DNA of 64,000 bases, from contig DXJO01000007.1 in NCBI GenBank assembly GCA_019057475.1, positions 1 to 64,000 of the forward strand, in the 5' to 3' direction. Positions within the stretch are counted from its first letter, which is position 1. Each line of letters begins with the position of its first letter. Positions 24,287 to 33,519 of this stretch are shown piece after piece. A model generated the notes under the pieces. It was given only the letters and a program-made list of their open reading frames with translations. It was not told the origin of the DNA and did no database searches. This stretch comes from Candidatus Thorarchaeota archaeon. Its GTDB lineage: Archaea > Asgardarchaeota > Thorarchaeia > Thorarchaeales > Thorarchaeaceae. The translations under genes and the position numbers were made by a program.

Positions 24287-27142
24287 TTATCCTTCGTACC
24301 AGGTCACATATCCAGTTGTCTCGTATAGGATGTTGACAAATGTGAAATATCCACTCCAGTATATCTCATATGTTCCTGCCGCTTGTGGGAGAACGTAGTA
24401 TCGATATGGGACATGTGAAACCCATTTTTCATTCGCCTCATCATAATGGACATCTAGATTTTTCCAGAGGTATCCTGAGTCGAGCCTTTTGAGTTCCTCA
24501 CCATTAAACGTTCCACCAAGTATGAATGAGTCTACGTAGTACCTGAGTGTTTGTTCGGCAATCTCAGCAGTTTCACCAGTCGCCGTCAATCCAAAACCGA
24601 TTGTAAGCCATGTTCCAGTTTTGATATAATGAGGCTCATTGAAGTGTGGATAGAATGCTGCATAATAGTGACCCTTTACCAATCTCGGAATATCACCAAA
24701 GAAACCAAGTATCCACACATAGTCTTTGCCTTGAATCTCACTCCCTCCAAACTCGTCTTTGAGATTGGCGTTGATATAGAATGGTTTGTTCAAGCCGCTA
24801 TAAGTCTGGAGTCTGAAAGCATCTACAACCTCGGGGATATCGAAATGCAGAACCAAATCCACATATCCATCACTTCCAGCCTCATGTCCGTCATATGGGT
24901 CGCCGACGAAAGGTGTGGCAACATCCTCATAGCTCCAGCGAAGAGGTGAAACTACTCCAGATTCTCCTTCAAAAGCAAGGACTATGGTGTTTGGATCTAT
25001 TGTCGTGACATCGAAGCCTTCAGTCCCGCATATAGCCACTGGAAGGACTCCTGCGCTTGCTAGATTTATCGGATTAGGCCAAGACTCAGGTTTGATATCG
25101 ACATACACTTGATATGGTGGTATCTCTGCTTGAAGAATTCCGCCTCCAAACTCGTATAGATTCGGAGGATTGTCACCAGTCCAACGAAGACTGGCGGCCC
25201 AAAGGTGGTTATTAGGACCAAATCCCATTCCCTCGACATACCCCACATCTGTATACTCGAAGACATTCTCTTCGACCCATACTCCATCAACCTTCGACCA
25301 TTGTGCAATCTTGTCAGAGAACATATCGGAGATCCAAATGGACCCCCCAGCGTAATCTAATCCATCATGATGTTCAGCCGAGTGATGAGGATTCATACCC
25401 GGATAATCGAAGATGACTTCCCAGGTTTCATAGAAACCATCAGAGTCAAGATCGCTAGCTTGCCAGATATCACGAGTGGGGTCTCCCAAGTCTCGTGCAC
25501 CCGCATACCAAACATCATTGTCAGGATCATATGCTAGAGTTTCAGTCCTTTCGAGGGTATTGCTCTGAGGAACAGGAGGTGCTAAGGCAATCTGCTCAGG
25601 TGGTCTATCGGGAATACCATCACCAGTGTCATCGTTCCAGCTGTGGTCCCATCGGTGAATGCCAAGTGGCCAAGCTCCCAAGAATATTCCTCTCTCATCG
25701 ACATGGAACTCATCGGAATGCCATCTAGCCCCATCTGTGTAACCTGTCAAGTCAGCACTGGAAACTATCTCGAAGTGTCTAGGTTCAACTGGTCCAGGAA
25801 CATTGGGATTGTCAGGATGCTGATGTGGTTCAATCCATCCGGGACTCAATGAATCGGTCCCTATCTCAGCATAATCAGTTAACCACACTCGTACTTGATA
25901 TGCGGTTGTTTCGGATAGGAAATACAAATATTGTTCCTCATCGCCCCACACATTGGGATCACCGTAGTCAGCTACCCATCCACCAACACTGGACACATAT
26001 TCCGCATCCGGAAAATAATGACTATAGACATAATAGTCATCCACTGGTTTGGTCTTTCCATCTACACCAGCATTGTAGATTGCTTGTATTTCTTCAAGAC
26101 TAAGTGCTCGATTGTATATTGAAATCTCATCCATCAGACCATTCAGTTCCTCCCCCCAATCACTGTTGAACATCACCCCGTCACCAGGAGCAACAAGACC
26201 ACTGAATGCATAATTACCCACTTCGACACCATCTAAGTACAGTCTCATGAAGTCTCCATCATATGTTCCCACAACATGATGCCATCGATAGGCTTCAAGA
26301 ACATCTGGAACCCATAAGTGATGCACCCCATAGGTAACCACATTCAGGGTCCAATCTCCAGGTTCTAATGAATAATCGAAACAGCCTACAACAAGACTGT
26401 CACACTCAAGACCCCAGCCTATGCTTCCCTGCTCGGGAGATGCAATGGATGCCATTTGGTTCCCTATGATGTTGTTTGCATAGGAATACTCAGCTGGATT
26501 CATGTCACCGGGCCAAGCCATGAAGTCCGAGTCAACATTTGTGAACTCTGCTGAGAGTGATATCCGCTCTACGAACTGCAGTCCTGTAATGGTGATGAAT
26601 GAGAACTGTGAGTGATCGATTGGGTTTCCGGTGAATGGACTGTATCCTTCATCTGGAATTACAAGACTGGAGGTTTCTGAATAGTAGTGAGCACCGAGAT
26701 TCATGTAGAAATGAAGATGTCCAGAATCATGACGAAGGGCTGCCTTCTCACCGCCCAATAATACGTAACGATTGATTTCGTCCGTAAGTGGCGACTCATG
26801 ACGGACCCAGGCTTCAATGGTGAGTTCTTGTAGGCCATCTATTCCATGTCCGGTCGACCATACCATATCTTGATACCCATCGAAGCTAAAAGCATCCCCA
26901 ACCATTCCTGGTGCGAATGTTGTATCATAGAGCAGGGTTCCATGGTTTGGGCCAGCGTAATCATATGCATTTCCGTCTCCGGGCCACCAGCTGACAAGTC
27001 CCGCTGGAGGCTCAATAGAATCGGCAACAGTGAATGCGTCTGGATTTTCCATATTGGTTGCTAATGGAGCTGTATTTGATAGTAGGGGCATAAACCCCAT
27101 GACAATAAGCAGCCCCATAGCAATTATAGCTATTATTCTCAT
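24287..27142 (-). CDS. Large secreted LamG-type protein
   Basis: 951 residues with an N-terminal signal peptide (basic start, then Ile-Ile-Ala-Ile-Ile-Ala-Met-Gly-Leu-Leu). Residues about 45-350 carry a concanavalin/LamG fold: Leu-Val-Ser-Trp-Trp-Pro-Gly-Asp-Gly, Val-Gly-Asp-Ala-Phe-Ser-Phe-Asp-Gly, and the closing Asn-Arg-Ala-Leu-Ser-Leu-Glu-Glu-Ile-Gln-Ala-Ile-Tyr-Asn; a long insertion splits it. The middle has propeller-like repeats with Asp-Ser-Asp-Gly. A segment Val-Asp-Ile-Lys-Pro-x-Ser and Gly-Val-Leu-Pro-Val-Ala-Ile is a domain common in secreted prokaryotic proteins. No C-terminal anchor is seen. The ATG follows GGAGGAGAG. Probable extracellular binding protein. Confidence 0.8.
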   Translation of the reverse strand: MRIIAIIAMGLLIVMGFMPLLSNTAPLATNMENPDAFTVADSIEPPAGLVSWWPGDGNAYDYAGPNHGTLLYDTTFAPGMVGDAFSFDGYQDMVWSTGHGIDGLQELTIEAWVRHESPLTDEINRYVLLGGEKAALRHDSGHLHFYMNLGAHYYSETSSLVIPDEGYSPFTGNPIDHSQFSFITITGLQFVERISLSAEFTNVDSDFMAWPGDMNPAEYSYANNIIGNQMASIASPEQGSIGWGLECDSLVVGCFDYSLEPGDWTLNVVTYGVHHLWVPDVLEAYRWHHVVGTYDGDFMRLYLDGVEVGNYAFSGLVAPGDGVMFNSDWGEELNGLMDEISIYNRALSLEEIQAIYNAGVDGKTKPVDDYYVYSHYFPDAEYVSSVGGWVADYGDPNVWGDEEQYLYFLSETTAYQVRVWLTDYAEIGTDSLSPGWIEPHQHPDNPNVPGPVEPRHFEIVSSADLTGYTDGARWHSDEFHVDERGIFLGAWPLGIHRWDHSWNDDTGDGIPDRPPEQIALAPPVPQSNTLERTETLAYDPDNDVWYAGARDLGDPTRDIWQASDLDSDGFYETWEVIFDYPGMNPHHSAEHHDGLDYAGGSIWISDMFSDKIAQWSKVDGVWVEENVFEYTDVGYVEGMGFGPNNHLWAASLRWTGDNPPNLYEFGGGILQAEIPPYQVYVDIKPESWPNPINLASAGVLPVAICGTEGFDVTTIDPNTIVLAFEGESGVVSPLRWSYEDVATPFVGDPYDGHEAGSDGYVDLVLHFDIPEVVDAFRLQTYSGLNKPFYINANLKDEFGGSEIQGKDYVWILGFFGDIPRLVKGHYYAAFYPHFNEPHYIKTGTWLTIGFGLTATGETAEIAEQTLRYYVDSFILGGTFNGEELKRLDSGYLWKNLDVHYDEANEKWVSHVPYRYYVLPQAAGTYEIYWSGYFTFVNILYETTGYVTWYEG

Positions 27143-27166
27143 CTAATTTCTCTCCTCCACATTAGA

Positions 27167-27194
27167 ACTCATGTGACAAAGCATTCGCATGAGT
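27167..27194. promoter_or_regulatory. Inverted repeat ACTCATG...CATGAGT before the LamG-type gene
   Basis: Two 7-bp arms (27167-27173 and 27188-27194) are separated by 14 bp and lie about 25-50 bp upstream of the ATG at 27142. The place and symmetry fit an operator or a leader hairpin. Confidence 0.3.
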
Positions 27195-27251
27195 CAGTAA
27201 AATGCACCTATTCCAGAGGTTTGATTTAAGGGTTTCGCAACTCATAGTTAG

Positions 27252-27440
27252 GATAAAAGAGTAATTCTGCATTCTCTACAAATTAACAGCAGGTTCAGCA
27301 ATACGACGACCGAAACTACGACGCCCACTGGCACTATTCCCGAAGGTCTTGACCCTTTGGTGATCATTGCTCTTGGAGCAAAAGTCGGAGCAATTGCAGT
27401 ATTGGTTTTTGTCGTTGTTTTTCTCAAGAAGAAATTATGA
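27252..27440 (+). pseudogene. C-terminal stump of a cell-surface protein
   Basis: A 62-codon open stretch without a proper start codon encodes a Thr-rich linker (Asn-Thr-Thr-Thr-Glu-Thr-Thr-Thr-Pro-Thr-Gly-Thr), then a hydrophobic helix (Leu-Val-Ile-Ile-Ala-Leu-Gly through Val-Phe-Val-Val-Val-Phe-Leu) and a Lys-Lys-Lys-Leu end. That is the usual membrane anchor of archaeal surface proteins, but the extracellular part is gone. It lies back to back with the LamG-type gene. The remainder of the gap to 27685 shows only the pheS leader. Confidence 0.5.
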
Positions 27441-27685
27441 GATAGCAGAAGGAAAACAATATACGAGCACGCCATATGGACTCCAAGAGGAATCCATCCT
27501 TCTATCTTCAGCGATAGATTCAAATCAGGGGATGAAGCCAGACGCACATAACAATGAGTGAGGAGCCATGGATCACTACCAATTTACATCATCCAAGTAG
27601 GTGTTTGTTTCTCTCTTGGATTCAGTCCGTACTCCGTGGTTCATCTCAAGCATCATCTCACAAGTGAAGGAGTTTTGAATGACAA

Positions 27686-29191
27686 ATGGCCGAGCTGACT
27701 ATAGGCGAAAGGAAAGTTCTGGGAAAACTGGCCGAGTATGATAAGCTGGTTTCCGCATCAGAGCTCGCTAGCGAGCTTCAAGAAAGGAATGAGCGAGTCA
27801 TCTCCATCCTCAACTCATTAGCTGAAAAGGGATTCATCAAACTGGACACCAGGGAACACATGACCCACCGCCTGACAGATGAGGGCCGCAGCTACGTGAA
27901 AGATGGGCTTCCTGAGGAACGCCTGTTTCATGCGGTTACGCGACTCGGCGGTCAAGCAGAGCTTGACAAGGCTGTTGCCGAAGCAGGTCTGGATAAGCAG
28001 GCTAAGGGAATATCTGTTAACTGGGCGCGAAGGAATGGATGGCTGGAGATTGAAAAGACCAATGGAACTACCGTCCTCAAGGTAAAGGTGGAAAACGCCG
28101 AATCAAGTGTGAAGAATGTCCTAGTCCTTCTGAATAAGGGAGATGTCAACGTACCCACGAAACTTGCAGGTGGTCTCGAAACCGCTGTTGAACGAACTCT
28201 TGTAGAGGAAAAAACCGCCAAAATGTTCGAGGCCGCAATTGCGGAGAATCGCAGAGGTGAGATTGAATCACTCCTATCGCAAACTGCTGAGGGTATTACT
28301 GATCTCACGCCAGAGCTGATTGCTAGCGGCGAATGGAGGAATTGCACCTTCAGACCGTATAATGTGGAGCTTGAGCCTGCATTCGTGAACTATGGGAAGA
28401 AACACCCATACAACGAGTTCATTGATTGGCTCAAGGAGGTTCTCGTTGGCATGGGATTCAATGAGTGGTATGGACCCTATGTTGAGACCGAGTTCTGGAA
28501 CAACGATGTCTTATTCGTGCCACAAGACCATGTTGCCAGAGAAGTTCAAGACCAGTTCAAAATCACCGAACCCTACGATCATGGTGACATTCCCGACGAG
28601 AAATACTACAGAAAGGTGAAGGCTGTACACGAGAATGGAGGGGATACAGGATCCACTGGATGGGAAGCGCCATTCAGTCGAGAGGTAACCACCAGACTAT
28701 GCCTACGTTCCCACACTACGCCAGTATCAATTAGATATCTCTGGGAAAATCCAGAATCGCCGCAGAAGATGTTCATAATCGACCGTAACTTCAGGTCAGA
28801 ATCATTGAGCGCCACTCACGCTCAGGAGTTTAACCAGTTTGATGGCATCATCATGGACAAGGGACTCACTCTCCGCGATCTCATGGGTTATCTGAAGGAG
28901 GTGTGCCATCGCATGGGAATCAAGAAAGTGAAGTTCAAGCCAGGACAATTCCCCTTCACGGAACCCAGTATCGAAGGCTTTGCGAAACACGACACGCTTG
29001 GCTGGATAGAGGTTGCGCCTGGAGGAATTTTCAGACCGGAGGTGACGCGTCCGCTGGGAATAACCGATCCCGTTCTAGCATGGGGCATAGGTGCAGGACG
29101 ACTCTACATGGCGTCGATGGACATCAAGGATATCCGAGATCTTTACTCAAGGGACTTGACTTGGCTTCGCAGGGCATACTTCGTGAGGTAG
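27686..29191 (+). CDS. pheS: Phenylalanyl-tRNA synthetase alpha subunit
   Basis: 501 residues of the archaeal/eukaryotic type. Residues about 1-80 are a winged-helix domain, with a second one following, as usual in these long alpha subunits. The class II catalytic core starts near 225: Phe-Asn-Glu-Trp-Tyr-Gly-Pro-Tyr (motif 1 region), Leu-Arg-Ser-His-Thr-Thr and Phe-Arg-x-Glu (motif 2 region), then Phe-Lys-Pro-Gly-Gln-Phe-Pro-Phe-Thr-Glu-Pro-Ser and the Gly-Ile-Gly-Ala-Gly-Arg-Leu motif 3. It works as an (alpha-beta)2 enzyme with PheT, encoded next. A GGAG site lies 13 nt before ATG 27686. Confidence 0.95.
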   Translation: MAELTIGERKVLGKLAEYDKLVSASELASELQERNERVISILNSLAEKGFIKLDTREHMTHRLTDEGRSYVKDGLPEERLFHAVTRLGGQAELDKAVAEAGLDKQAKGISVNWARRNGWLEIEKTNGTTVLKVKVENAESSVKNVLVLLNKGDVNVPTKLAGGLETAVERTLVEEKTAKMFEAAIAENRRGEIESLLSQTAEGITDLTPELIASGEWRNCTFRPYNVELEPAFVNYGKKHPYNEFIDWLKEVLVGMGFNEWYGPYVETEFWNNDVLFVPQDHVAREVQDQFKITEPYDHGDIPDEKYYRKVKAVHENGGDTGSTGWEAPFSREVTTRLCLRSHTTPVSIRYLWENPESPQKMFIIDRNFRSESLSATHAQEFNQFDGIIMDKGLTLRDLMGYLKEVCHRMGIKKVKFKPGQFPFTEPSIEGFAKHDTLGWIEVAPGGIFRPEVTRPLGITDPVLAWGIGAGRLYMASMDIKDIRDLYSRDLTWLRRAYFVR

Positions 29192-29199
29192 TGGTTAGG

Positions 29200-30870
29200 A
29201 TGTTAGTTGAATGTGTAATTGACGAGCTGTTGAAACTAATCGGCAAGAAACTGACGATGGAGCAGCTGGAGGACGCGTTATTCCTCGTGAAGGCGGAGAT
29301 AGACAAGGCGGATGATAAAATCATTGTGATCGAAATCAATCCCGACCGTACAGACATGCTGTCAACAGAAGGCATAGCGCGCGCCCTGAGAACATTCTTG
29401 AATGTAAGTTCGGGGATAACGGAGTACCCTGTTAAGAAGTCAGGACTCGAGATCATTGTCAAACCAGGGCTCAAGAAGATTAGGGAGTTCATTGCCTGCG
29501 GTATTGTGAAAAGCGTGCAGACAAGTGATGAGCTCATCAAAGAGTATATGCACCTACAAGAGGCCCTGACTACTACACATGGAAGGAACCGCAAGAAGGC
29601 CAGCATCGGCCTCTACGTTTTCGATGAAATCGAGTTTCCGGTGGTTTATTGTCCGGCAAGACCGGAGTCTATACGATTTGCGCCATTGGGCACTGAAGCA
29701 GAGATGGATGGTCCCACAATCATCAATGAGCATGAGAAAGGCGTTCTGTACGGACCGATTATATCGAAGCACAAGAAGTGGCCGCTCTTAATTGACTCCA
29801 AGGGCACAACCTTGAGCCTTCCGCCCATCATCAACAGCAACACATTGGGCCAAGTGGATATGACGACCCGAAACTTGTTCATCGAAGTAACAGGAACTCA
29901 CAAGAAGACAGTTGATCAAGCTCTGAACATCATGGTGACTTCTCTAGCTGAGCGAGGGGGCAATCTGGAATCAGTGACCGTACGTTATCCCAATGGCACC
30001 TCCATCATAACTCCCAACTTGAAGCCGAAGAAAATGCTCCTAAAAGTGGAGAATGTTGTCGGACTTACAGGGCTTTCACTCTCAGATGCGGAAACTGCAG
30101 TCTGCCTACAGAAGATGGGCTACGACGCACGAATCGGGGGAAAAGGGAATCTAGAAGTCAAGGTTCCAGCATATCGCACTGATGTTCTTCACCCAGTTGA
30201 TCTGATAGAGGATGTGGCAATAGGATATGGCTTTGATAGAATCGAACCGTCGATACCACAGACAGCAACATCAGGGAAACTGCTGCCTATCACTCGGCTC
30301 AAGAACAAAATTAGAGACCTATTGGTTGGCACGGGGTACCAAGAAATCAAGAGCTATGTCATGACATCGCCTGAAATTATGAATATCAAAATGCAAAGGA
30401 ATAAGCCACTGACTGTCACTGGGAACCCAAAGAGCCGAGATTACTCAGTTCTCAGAAACTCGCTCTTGCCAGTTCTGCTCGATTTTGCCTCTCAGAATCA
30501 GCATGCAGACTATCCTCAACGAATCTTTGAGGTGGGAGATGTCGTTATGCCTAATGCAAAAGAGCGGACGCGAACGAAACAAGTTCCACATGTATGCCGC
30601 TTGATCGTTGATACTCGTGTCAATATCACCGAGATGCTCACGGAGATGGGATTCATTCTACGGAACTTGGGTCTTGGCAGCAGAATCGAGTTCGCCGCTG
30701 AAAAGACTCCCGAATTCATAGACGGGAGATCTGGAAAAATCCTGATAAACGGAGAACCCGTGGGTGTCTTTGGCGAGGTTTCACCAGAGGTGCTGGATAA
30801 TTTCGGTATTGGAATGCCAGTGGTCGCATTCGAGATGGAGTTGCCAATAAATGGCATGTGGATAATGTAA
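29200..30870 (+). CDS. pheT: Phenylalanyl-tRNA synthetase beta subunit
   Basis: 556 residues from ATG 29200, eight bases after the pheS stop, with GTGAGGTAG as ribosome site. The N-terminus (Leu-Leu-Lys-Leu-Ile-Gly-Lys-Lys-Leu) and Asn-Pro-Asp-Arg-Thr-Asp-Met-Leu-Ser-Thr-Glu-Gly-Ile-Ala-Arg-Ala are typical of archaeal PheT, which is shorter than the bacterial form. The B3/B4 editing region follows (Pro-Pro-Ile-Ile-Asn-Ser), then the B5 helix with Val-Asp-Leu-Ile-Glu-Asp-Val-Ala-Ile-Gly-Tyr-Gly and the Arg-x-Ser-Leu-Leu-Pro segment of the catalytic-like core. It forms the tetramer with PheS and carries the tyrosine-editing site. Confidence 0.94.
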   Translation: MLVECVIDELLKLIGKKLTMEQLEDALFLVKAEIDKADDKIIVIEINPDRTDMLSTEGIARALRTFLNVSSGITEYPVKKSGLEIIVKPGLKKIREFIACGIVKSVQTSDELIKEYMHLQEALTTTHGRNRKKASIGLYVFDEIEFPVVYCPARPESIRFAPLGTEAEMDGPTIINEHEKGVLYGPIISKHKKWPLLIDSKGTTLSLPPIINSNTLGQVDMTTRNLFIEVTGTHKKTVDQALNIMVTSLAERGGNLESVTVRYPNGTSIITPNLKPKKMLLKVENVVGLTGLSLSDAETAVCLQKMGYDARIGGKGNLEVKVPAYRTDVLHPVDLIEDVAIGYGFDRIEPSIPQTATSGKLLPITRLKNKIRDLLVGTGYQEIKSYVMTSPEIMNIKMQRNKPLTVTGNPKSRDYSVLRNSLLPVLLDFASQNQHADYPQRIFEVGDVVMPNAKERTRTKQVPHVCRLIVDTRVNITEMLTEMGFILRNLGLGSRIEFAAEKTPEFIDGRSGKILINGEPVGVFGEVSPEVLDNFGIGMPVVAFEMELPINGMWIM

Positions 30871-30976
30871 TCCCCATCGGGTGCTGATAAGAATCCCCGC
30901 AGAAAAGATATAAGAACACGCTAGAACGCTTGTTTTGTAGCGCGAAATTTAGTTCTGGCTACGGGGTACCACTCGA

Positions 30977-31570
30977 ATGACTGAAATGCAGCCATCAGCG
31001 GCCGATGCTGATGATACAAGCACCGGATTCAAGTATAGAGTGGTATTGTTGGGAGAGGCTTCTGTAGGCAAGACTTCACTTCTCAGAAGGTTCGCTGAGA
31101 ATGTGTTCGATGAAGTATACAAACAGACCATAGGAACCACTTTTGCCTCCAAGGATGTTGCTGTCGTTGGCGAAGATGGTATGAAGCGCAATGTGCGTCT
31201 CGTGGTTTGGGACATGGCGGGTCAAGCAACATACCGCGAGTTGAGACGCCAGTTCATGAAAGGAGCATCCGCTGCAGTGATAGTGTACGACGTTACCAGG
31301 CCAGAAACTTTCATGAGTTGCAATAATTGGTTCGAGGCGTTTCGTGAAACATGCCCTGAAGCAGCAGTCATCGTCGCTGCGAATAAGATTGACTTGGAAG
31401 AAGAGAGGATTGTGCCAATAGAGCCCGGATGGATGTTACGGGACTGGTTCCAAGCCAATTACTATGAAACCTCTGCAAAGACCGGAGCCAAGGTTACTGA
31501 TGTCTTCACTAAAGTTGCTGAGATTGTTCTTAAGAGAGGCTTGGGTCAACGTAGTGACCTAGCCATGTGA
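30977..31570 (+). CDS. Ras-like small GTPase, first copy
   Basis: 197 residues with a full set of G motifs: G1 Gly-Glu-Ala-Ser-Val-Gly-Lys-Thr-Ser (26-34), G2 Thr-Ile-Gly-Thr-Thr (51-55), G3 Trp-Asp-Met-Ala-Gly-Gln (78-83), G4 Asn-Lys-Ile-Asp (136-139) and G5 Thr-Ser-Ala-Lys (165-168). The catalytic Gln of G3 is present; Met replaces the usual Thr of DTAGQ. No C-terminal cysteine for lipid attachment exists. Such GTPases are numerous in Asgard archaea and may act in signalling or membrane organisation. It lies just before a CBS-domain gene in the same direction. An AAAAGATATAAG element at 30903-30914 may be its TATA box. Confidence 0.92.
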   Translation: MTEMQPSAADADDTSTGFKYRVVLLGEASVGKTSLLRRFAENVFDEVYKQTIGTTFASKDVAVVGEDGMKRNVRLVVWDMAGQATYRELRRQFMKGASAAVIVYDVTRPETFMSCNNWFEAFRETCPEAAVIVAANKIDLEEERIVPIEPGWMLRDWFQANYYETSAKTGAKVTDVFTKVAEIVLKRGLGQRSDLAM

Positions 31571-31610
31571 CATTCACCAAATCATCAATAATCAGCAGGA
31601 GAGAAACAAA

Positions 31611-32015
31611 GTGCTAGTGAGTGACTTCATGACCAAGATGATCATCACCGCGGAAGTGTCGACCCTAGTAACTGACGCGGCCCGAGTGATGGCTGCAGAA
31701 GACATCGGCTGTCTTGTTGTGACAAAGGGAGATGTGCTAGCAGGCATTGTAGCACAACGTGATTTAATCGGAGCACATCTTCTCTCAGAGGAGGTCTATC
31801 GTACGATGGTGCTCGCAGATATAATGACAACCCCTGTGGTCACCGTAAGCCCTGAAGCAGACTTGGGGCAGCTCGTCGCCCTCATGCATCAGAGTGGAAG
31901 AAGGCACATTCCCGTGGTTGTTGGTGACGCCATCACTGGGATAATAACAGCCACTGACGTTATCAGAGTTCTGGCCACGATGAAGATGATTGCAGATAGC
32001 GGAAGCGATGACTAA
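31611..32015 (+). CDS. Two-CBS-domain protein
   Basis: 134 residues from GTG 31611, which follows AGGAGAG. It consists of a CBS pair and nothing else: Val-Ser-Asp-Phe-Met-Thr, Ala-Ala-Arg-Val-Met, Gly-Cys-Leu-Val-Val and Gly-Ile-Val-Ala-Gln-Arg-Asp-Leu in the first repeat; Met-Thr-Thr-Pro-Val-Val-Thr-Val, Gly-Arg-Arg-His-Ile-Pro-Val-Val and Gly-Ile-Ile-Thr-Ala-Thr-Asp-Val-Ile in the second. CBS pairs bind adenosine nucleotides and usually regulate a partner. It sits 40 bp after the Ras-like gene, so the partner might be that GTPase; this is inference. Confidence 0.85.
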   Translation: MLVSDFMTKMIITAEVSTLVTDAARVMAAEDIGCLVVTKGDVLAGIVAQRDLIGAHLLSEEVYRTMVLADIMTTPVVTVSPEADLGQLVALMHQSGRRHIPVVVGDAITGIITATDVIRVLATMKMIADSGSDD

Positions 32016-32731
32016 GCTGGCTGGTAGCGCTTGATTTCCTTCTTCATTTCCTTCTTTATCTTCAGTATATCTCGTGCTTGCAGTTCCTTTCTGCGGGGCA
32101 CAGCTGCCACGATACCATTCCACTTGTCAATTTTCACCATTATTGGATCACTTGGTACAATTTTGGTTATCTCCGCTTTCGAGGAGGCCATCTGATCCAA
32201 GACTGCTCCGGCCTTGCAGCCCATCTTCAGTGTTGCGACCATTGCTTCAAGCTGAGCAGCAATCTGTATGCCTGCATGTGGTGACACCGACCCTCCTGTC
32301 GCAATCGGATCTTCGACTGGTGCTGGAGCAACTTGAGCAGGTGCGGGTGCAGGTTTAGGTGCAGGGAGTGGGGAAGGAGTAGTAGCGGGAGCGATAGTCG
32401 GAGCAGAGGTGGGAGCAGAAGCGGGAGCAGGAATGTTCTGAACCATCGTCTGTATCTCTTGGCGGAAACTATCCAGGGTTGAATTGACTGAAGTATTGAG
32501 ACTTGCTAGATCGCCCCTGATTGCCGCAATTGCATCCTCCTGAAACGCCCCTTGTGCTTGGGTTTGAGGGATTGTCTGGATAGCCGTCATGATTTGTTCC
32601 GTTGCTATCCGGACTTCAGACTTGATCTCGTTAAGTGCGCTCAGGAGCGTTACCATACGCTTGAGTGTTTCACCCAGAGACGCGATGCTAGATTCTATCT
32701 CAGTAAGTCGACTCAGGAATTGCTCTGCCAT
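32012..32731 (-). CDS. Coiled-coil protein with Pro/Ala linker, unknown
   Basis: 239 residues from ATG 32731, preceded by GGGTGG; an in-frame GTG/TTG extension to 32818 is less likely. The N-terminal hundred residues are helical with coiled-coil character (Phe-Leu-Ser-Arg-Leu-Thr-Glu-Ile-Glu-Ser-Ser-Ile). A long disordered linker of Ala, Pro, Ser and Thr covers about 115-165. The C-terminal part has a short helix with Lys-Met-Gly-Cys-Lys and a basic end (Lys-Lys-Glu-Met-Lys-Lys-Glu-Ile-Lys-Arg). No family was recognised. It overlaps the convergent CBS gene by four bases and lies between two Ras-like genes, so it might be an effector or scaffold. Confidence 0.65.
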   Translation of the reverse strand: MAEQFLSRLTEIESSIASLGETLKRMVTLLSALNEIKSEVRIATEQIMTAIQTIPQTQAQGAFQEDAIAAIRGDLASLNTSVNSTLDSFRQEIQTMVQNIPAPASAPTSAPTIAPATTPSPLPAPKPAPAPAQVAPAPVEDPIATGGSVSPHAGIQIAAQLEAMVATLKMGCKAGAVLDQMASSKAEITKIVPSDPIMVKIDKWNGIVAAVPRRKELQARDILKIKKEMKKEIKRYQPA

Positions 32732-32898
32732 AGGTGCCACCCATTCATAGTTGACATCAGCTTGAGAGAATCCTAGCAATAAAGGCTTTGTCTGACGGGT
32801 GTCAACGCATGCCCGCAAGATTGGGAGGACACACGCACAGAAGCGTTAAATGTCAAAGATTGGGAATCCACAAGAGAGGAATCTAGGACGGTAATAGG

Positions 32899-33498
32899 TT
32901 GAACTCTGAACCAGTTTCGCACATGTTTAAGCTAGTTGCCCTAGGGGACGGGGCAGTCGGCAAGACTAGTTGCATTAAAAGATACACAGAGGACAGCTTT
33001 AGCGAGCAGTACATCATGACGATTGGTACGACCTTCGCGCTCAAGACAGTTGAGGTCGATTCGCCCGAGGGACATAAGATTACAGCACGAGTTGTTTTAT
33101 GGGATCTGGCAGGACAGCCCACGTACAACGAACTGCGTCGCCGTTACATGGCCGGCGCGTCGATGGGCATAATTGTCTATGATGTCACTCGTCCTCAGAC
33201 ATTTCTGGATATCGGCGAGTGGTTCACGAAATTCATCACAGTCTGCCCCAATGCTGTTGTTGCTGTGGTTGCCAACAAAATTGACAGGTCGGATAGGCTT
33301 GTGCCACCTGAAGCAGGCGATATGGTGAAGGAGTGGCTGGATGTTCTGCACTATGAAACTTCAGCCAAGAGCGGGGAAAATGTAGACACACTATTCACTG
33401 AGCTGGTTCTTAGGGCGATTGAGAAACAGAAGAAGCTAGGTCCGATGGAGCCAGGATTCCATGGTTCATCTCAATCGAAACCCTTTAAGACGACGTAG
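32899..33498 (+). CDS. Ras-like small GTPase, second copy
   Basis: 199 residues from TTG 32899 (ATG 32923 is a shorter choice). G1 is Gly-Asp-Gly-Ala-Val-Gly-Lys-Thr-Ser (16-24), G2 Thr-Ile-Gly-Thr-Thr (41-45), G3 Trp-Asp-Leu-Ala-Gly-Gln (68-73), G4 Asn-Lys-Ile-Asp (126-129) and G5 Thr-Ser-Ala-Lys (154-157). It is clearly paralogous to the GTPase at 30977, sharing the Trp before G3 and the Tyr-Met/Phe-Met segment after switch II. The Ser-rich tail lacks a prenylation cysteine. The next gene, 21 bp on, encodes a four-helix membrane protein, so a membrane link is possible. Confidence 0.92.
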   Translation: MNSEPVSHMFKLVALGDGAVGKTSCIKRYTEDSFSEQYIMTIGTTFALKTVEVDSPEGHKITARVVLWDLAGQPTYNELRRRYMAGASMGIIVYDVTRPQTFLDIGEWFTKFITVCPNAVVAVVANKIDRSDRLVPPEAGDMVKEWLDVLHYETSAKSGENVDTLFTELVLRAIEKQKKLGPMEPGFHGSSQSKPFKTT

Positions 33499-33519
33499 AA
33501 TACTCCCAGATATGGGCTG

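Noticed and set aside
27679-27741. An ATG at 27679 with better spacing to the GGAG site than the pheS ATG, giving a 20-codon overlapping frame
   Set aside because: It has no Phe codons or other sign of an attenuation leader, and a single GGAG can serve ATG 27686.
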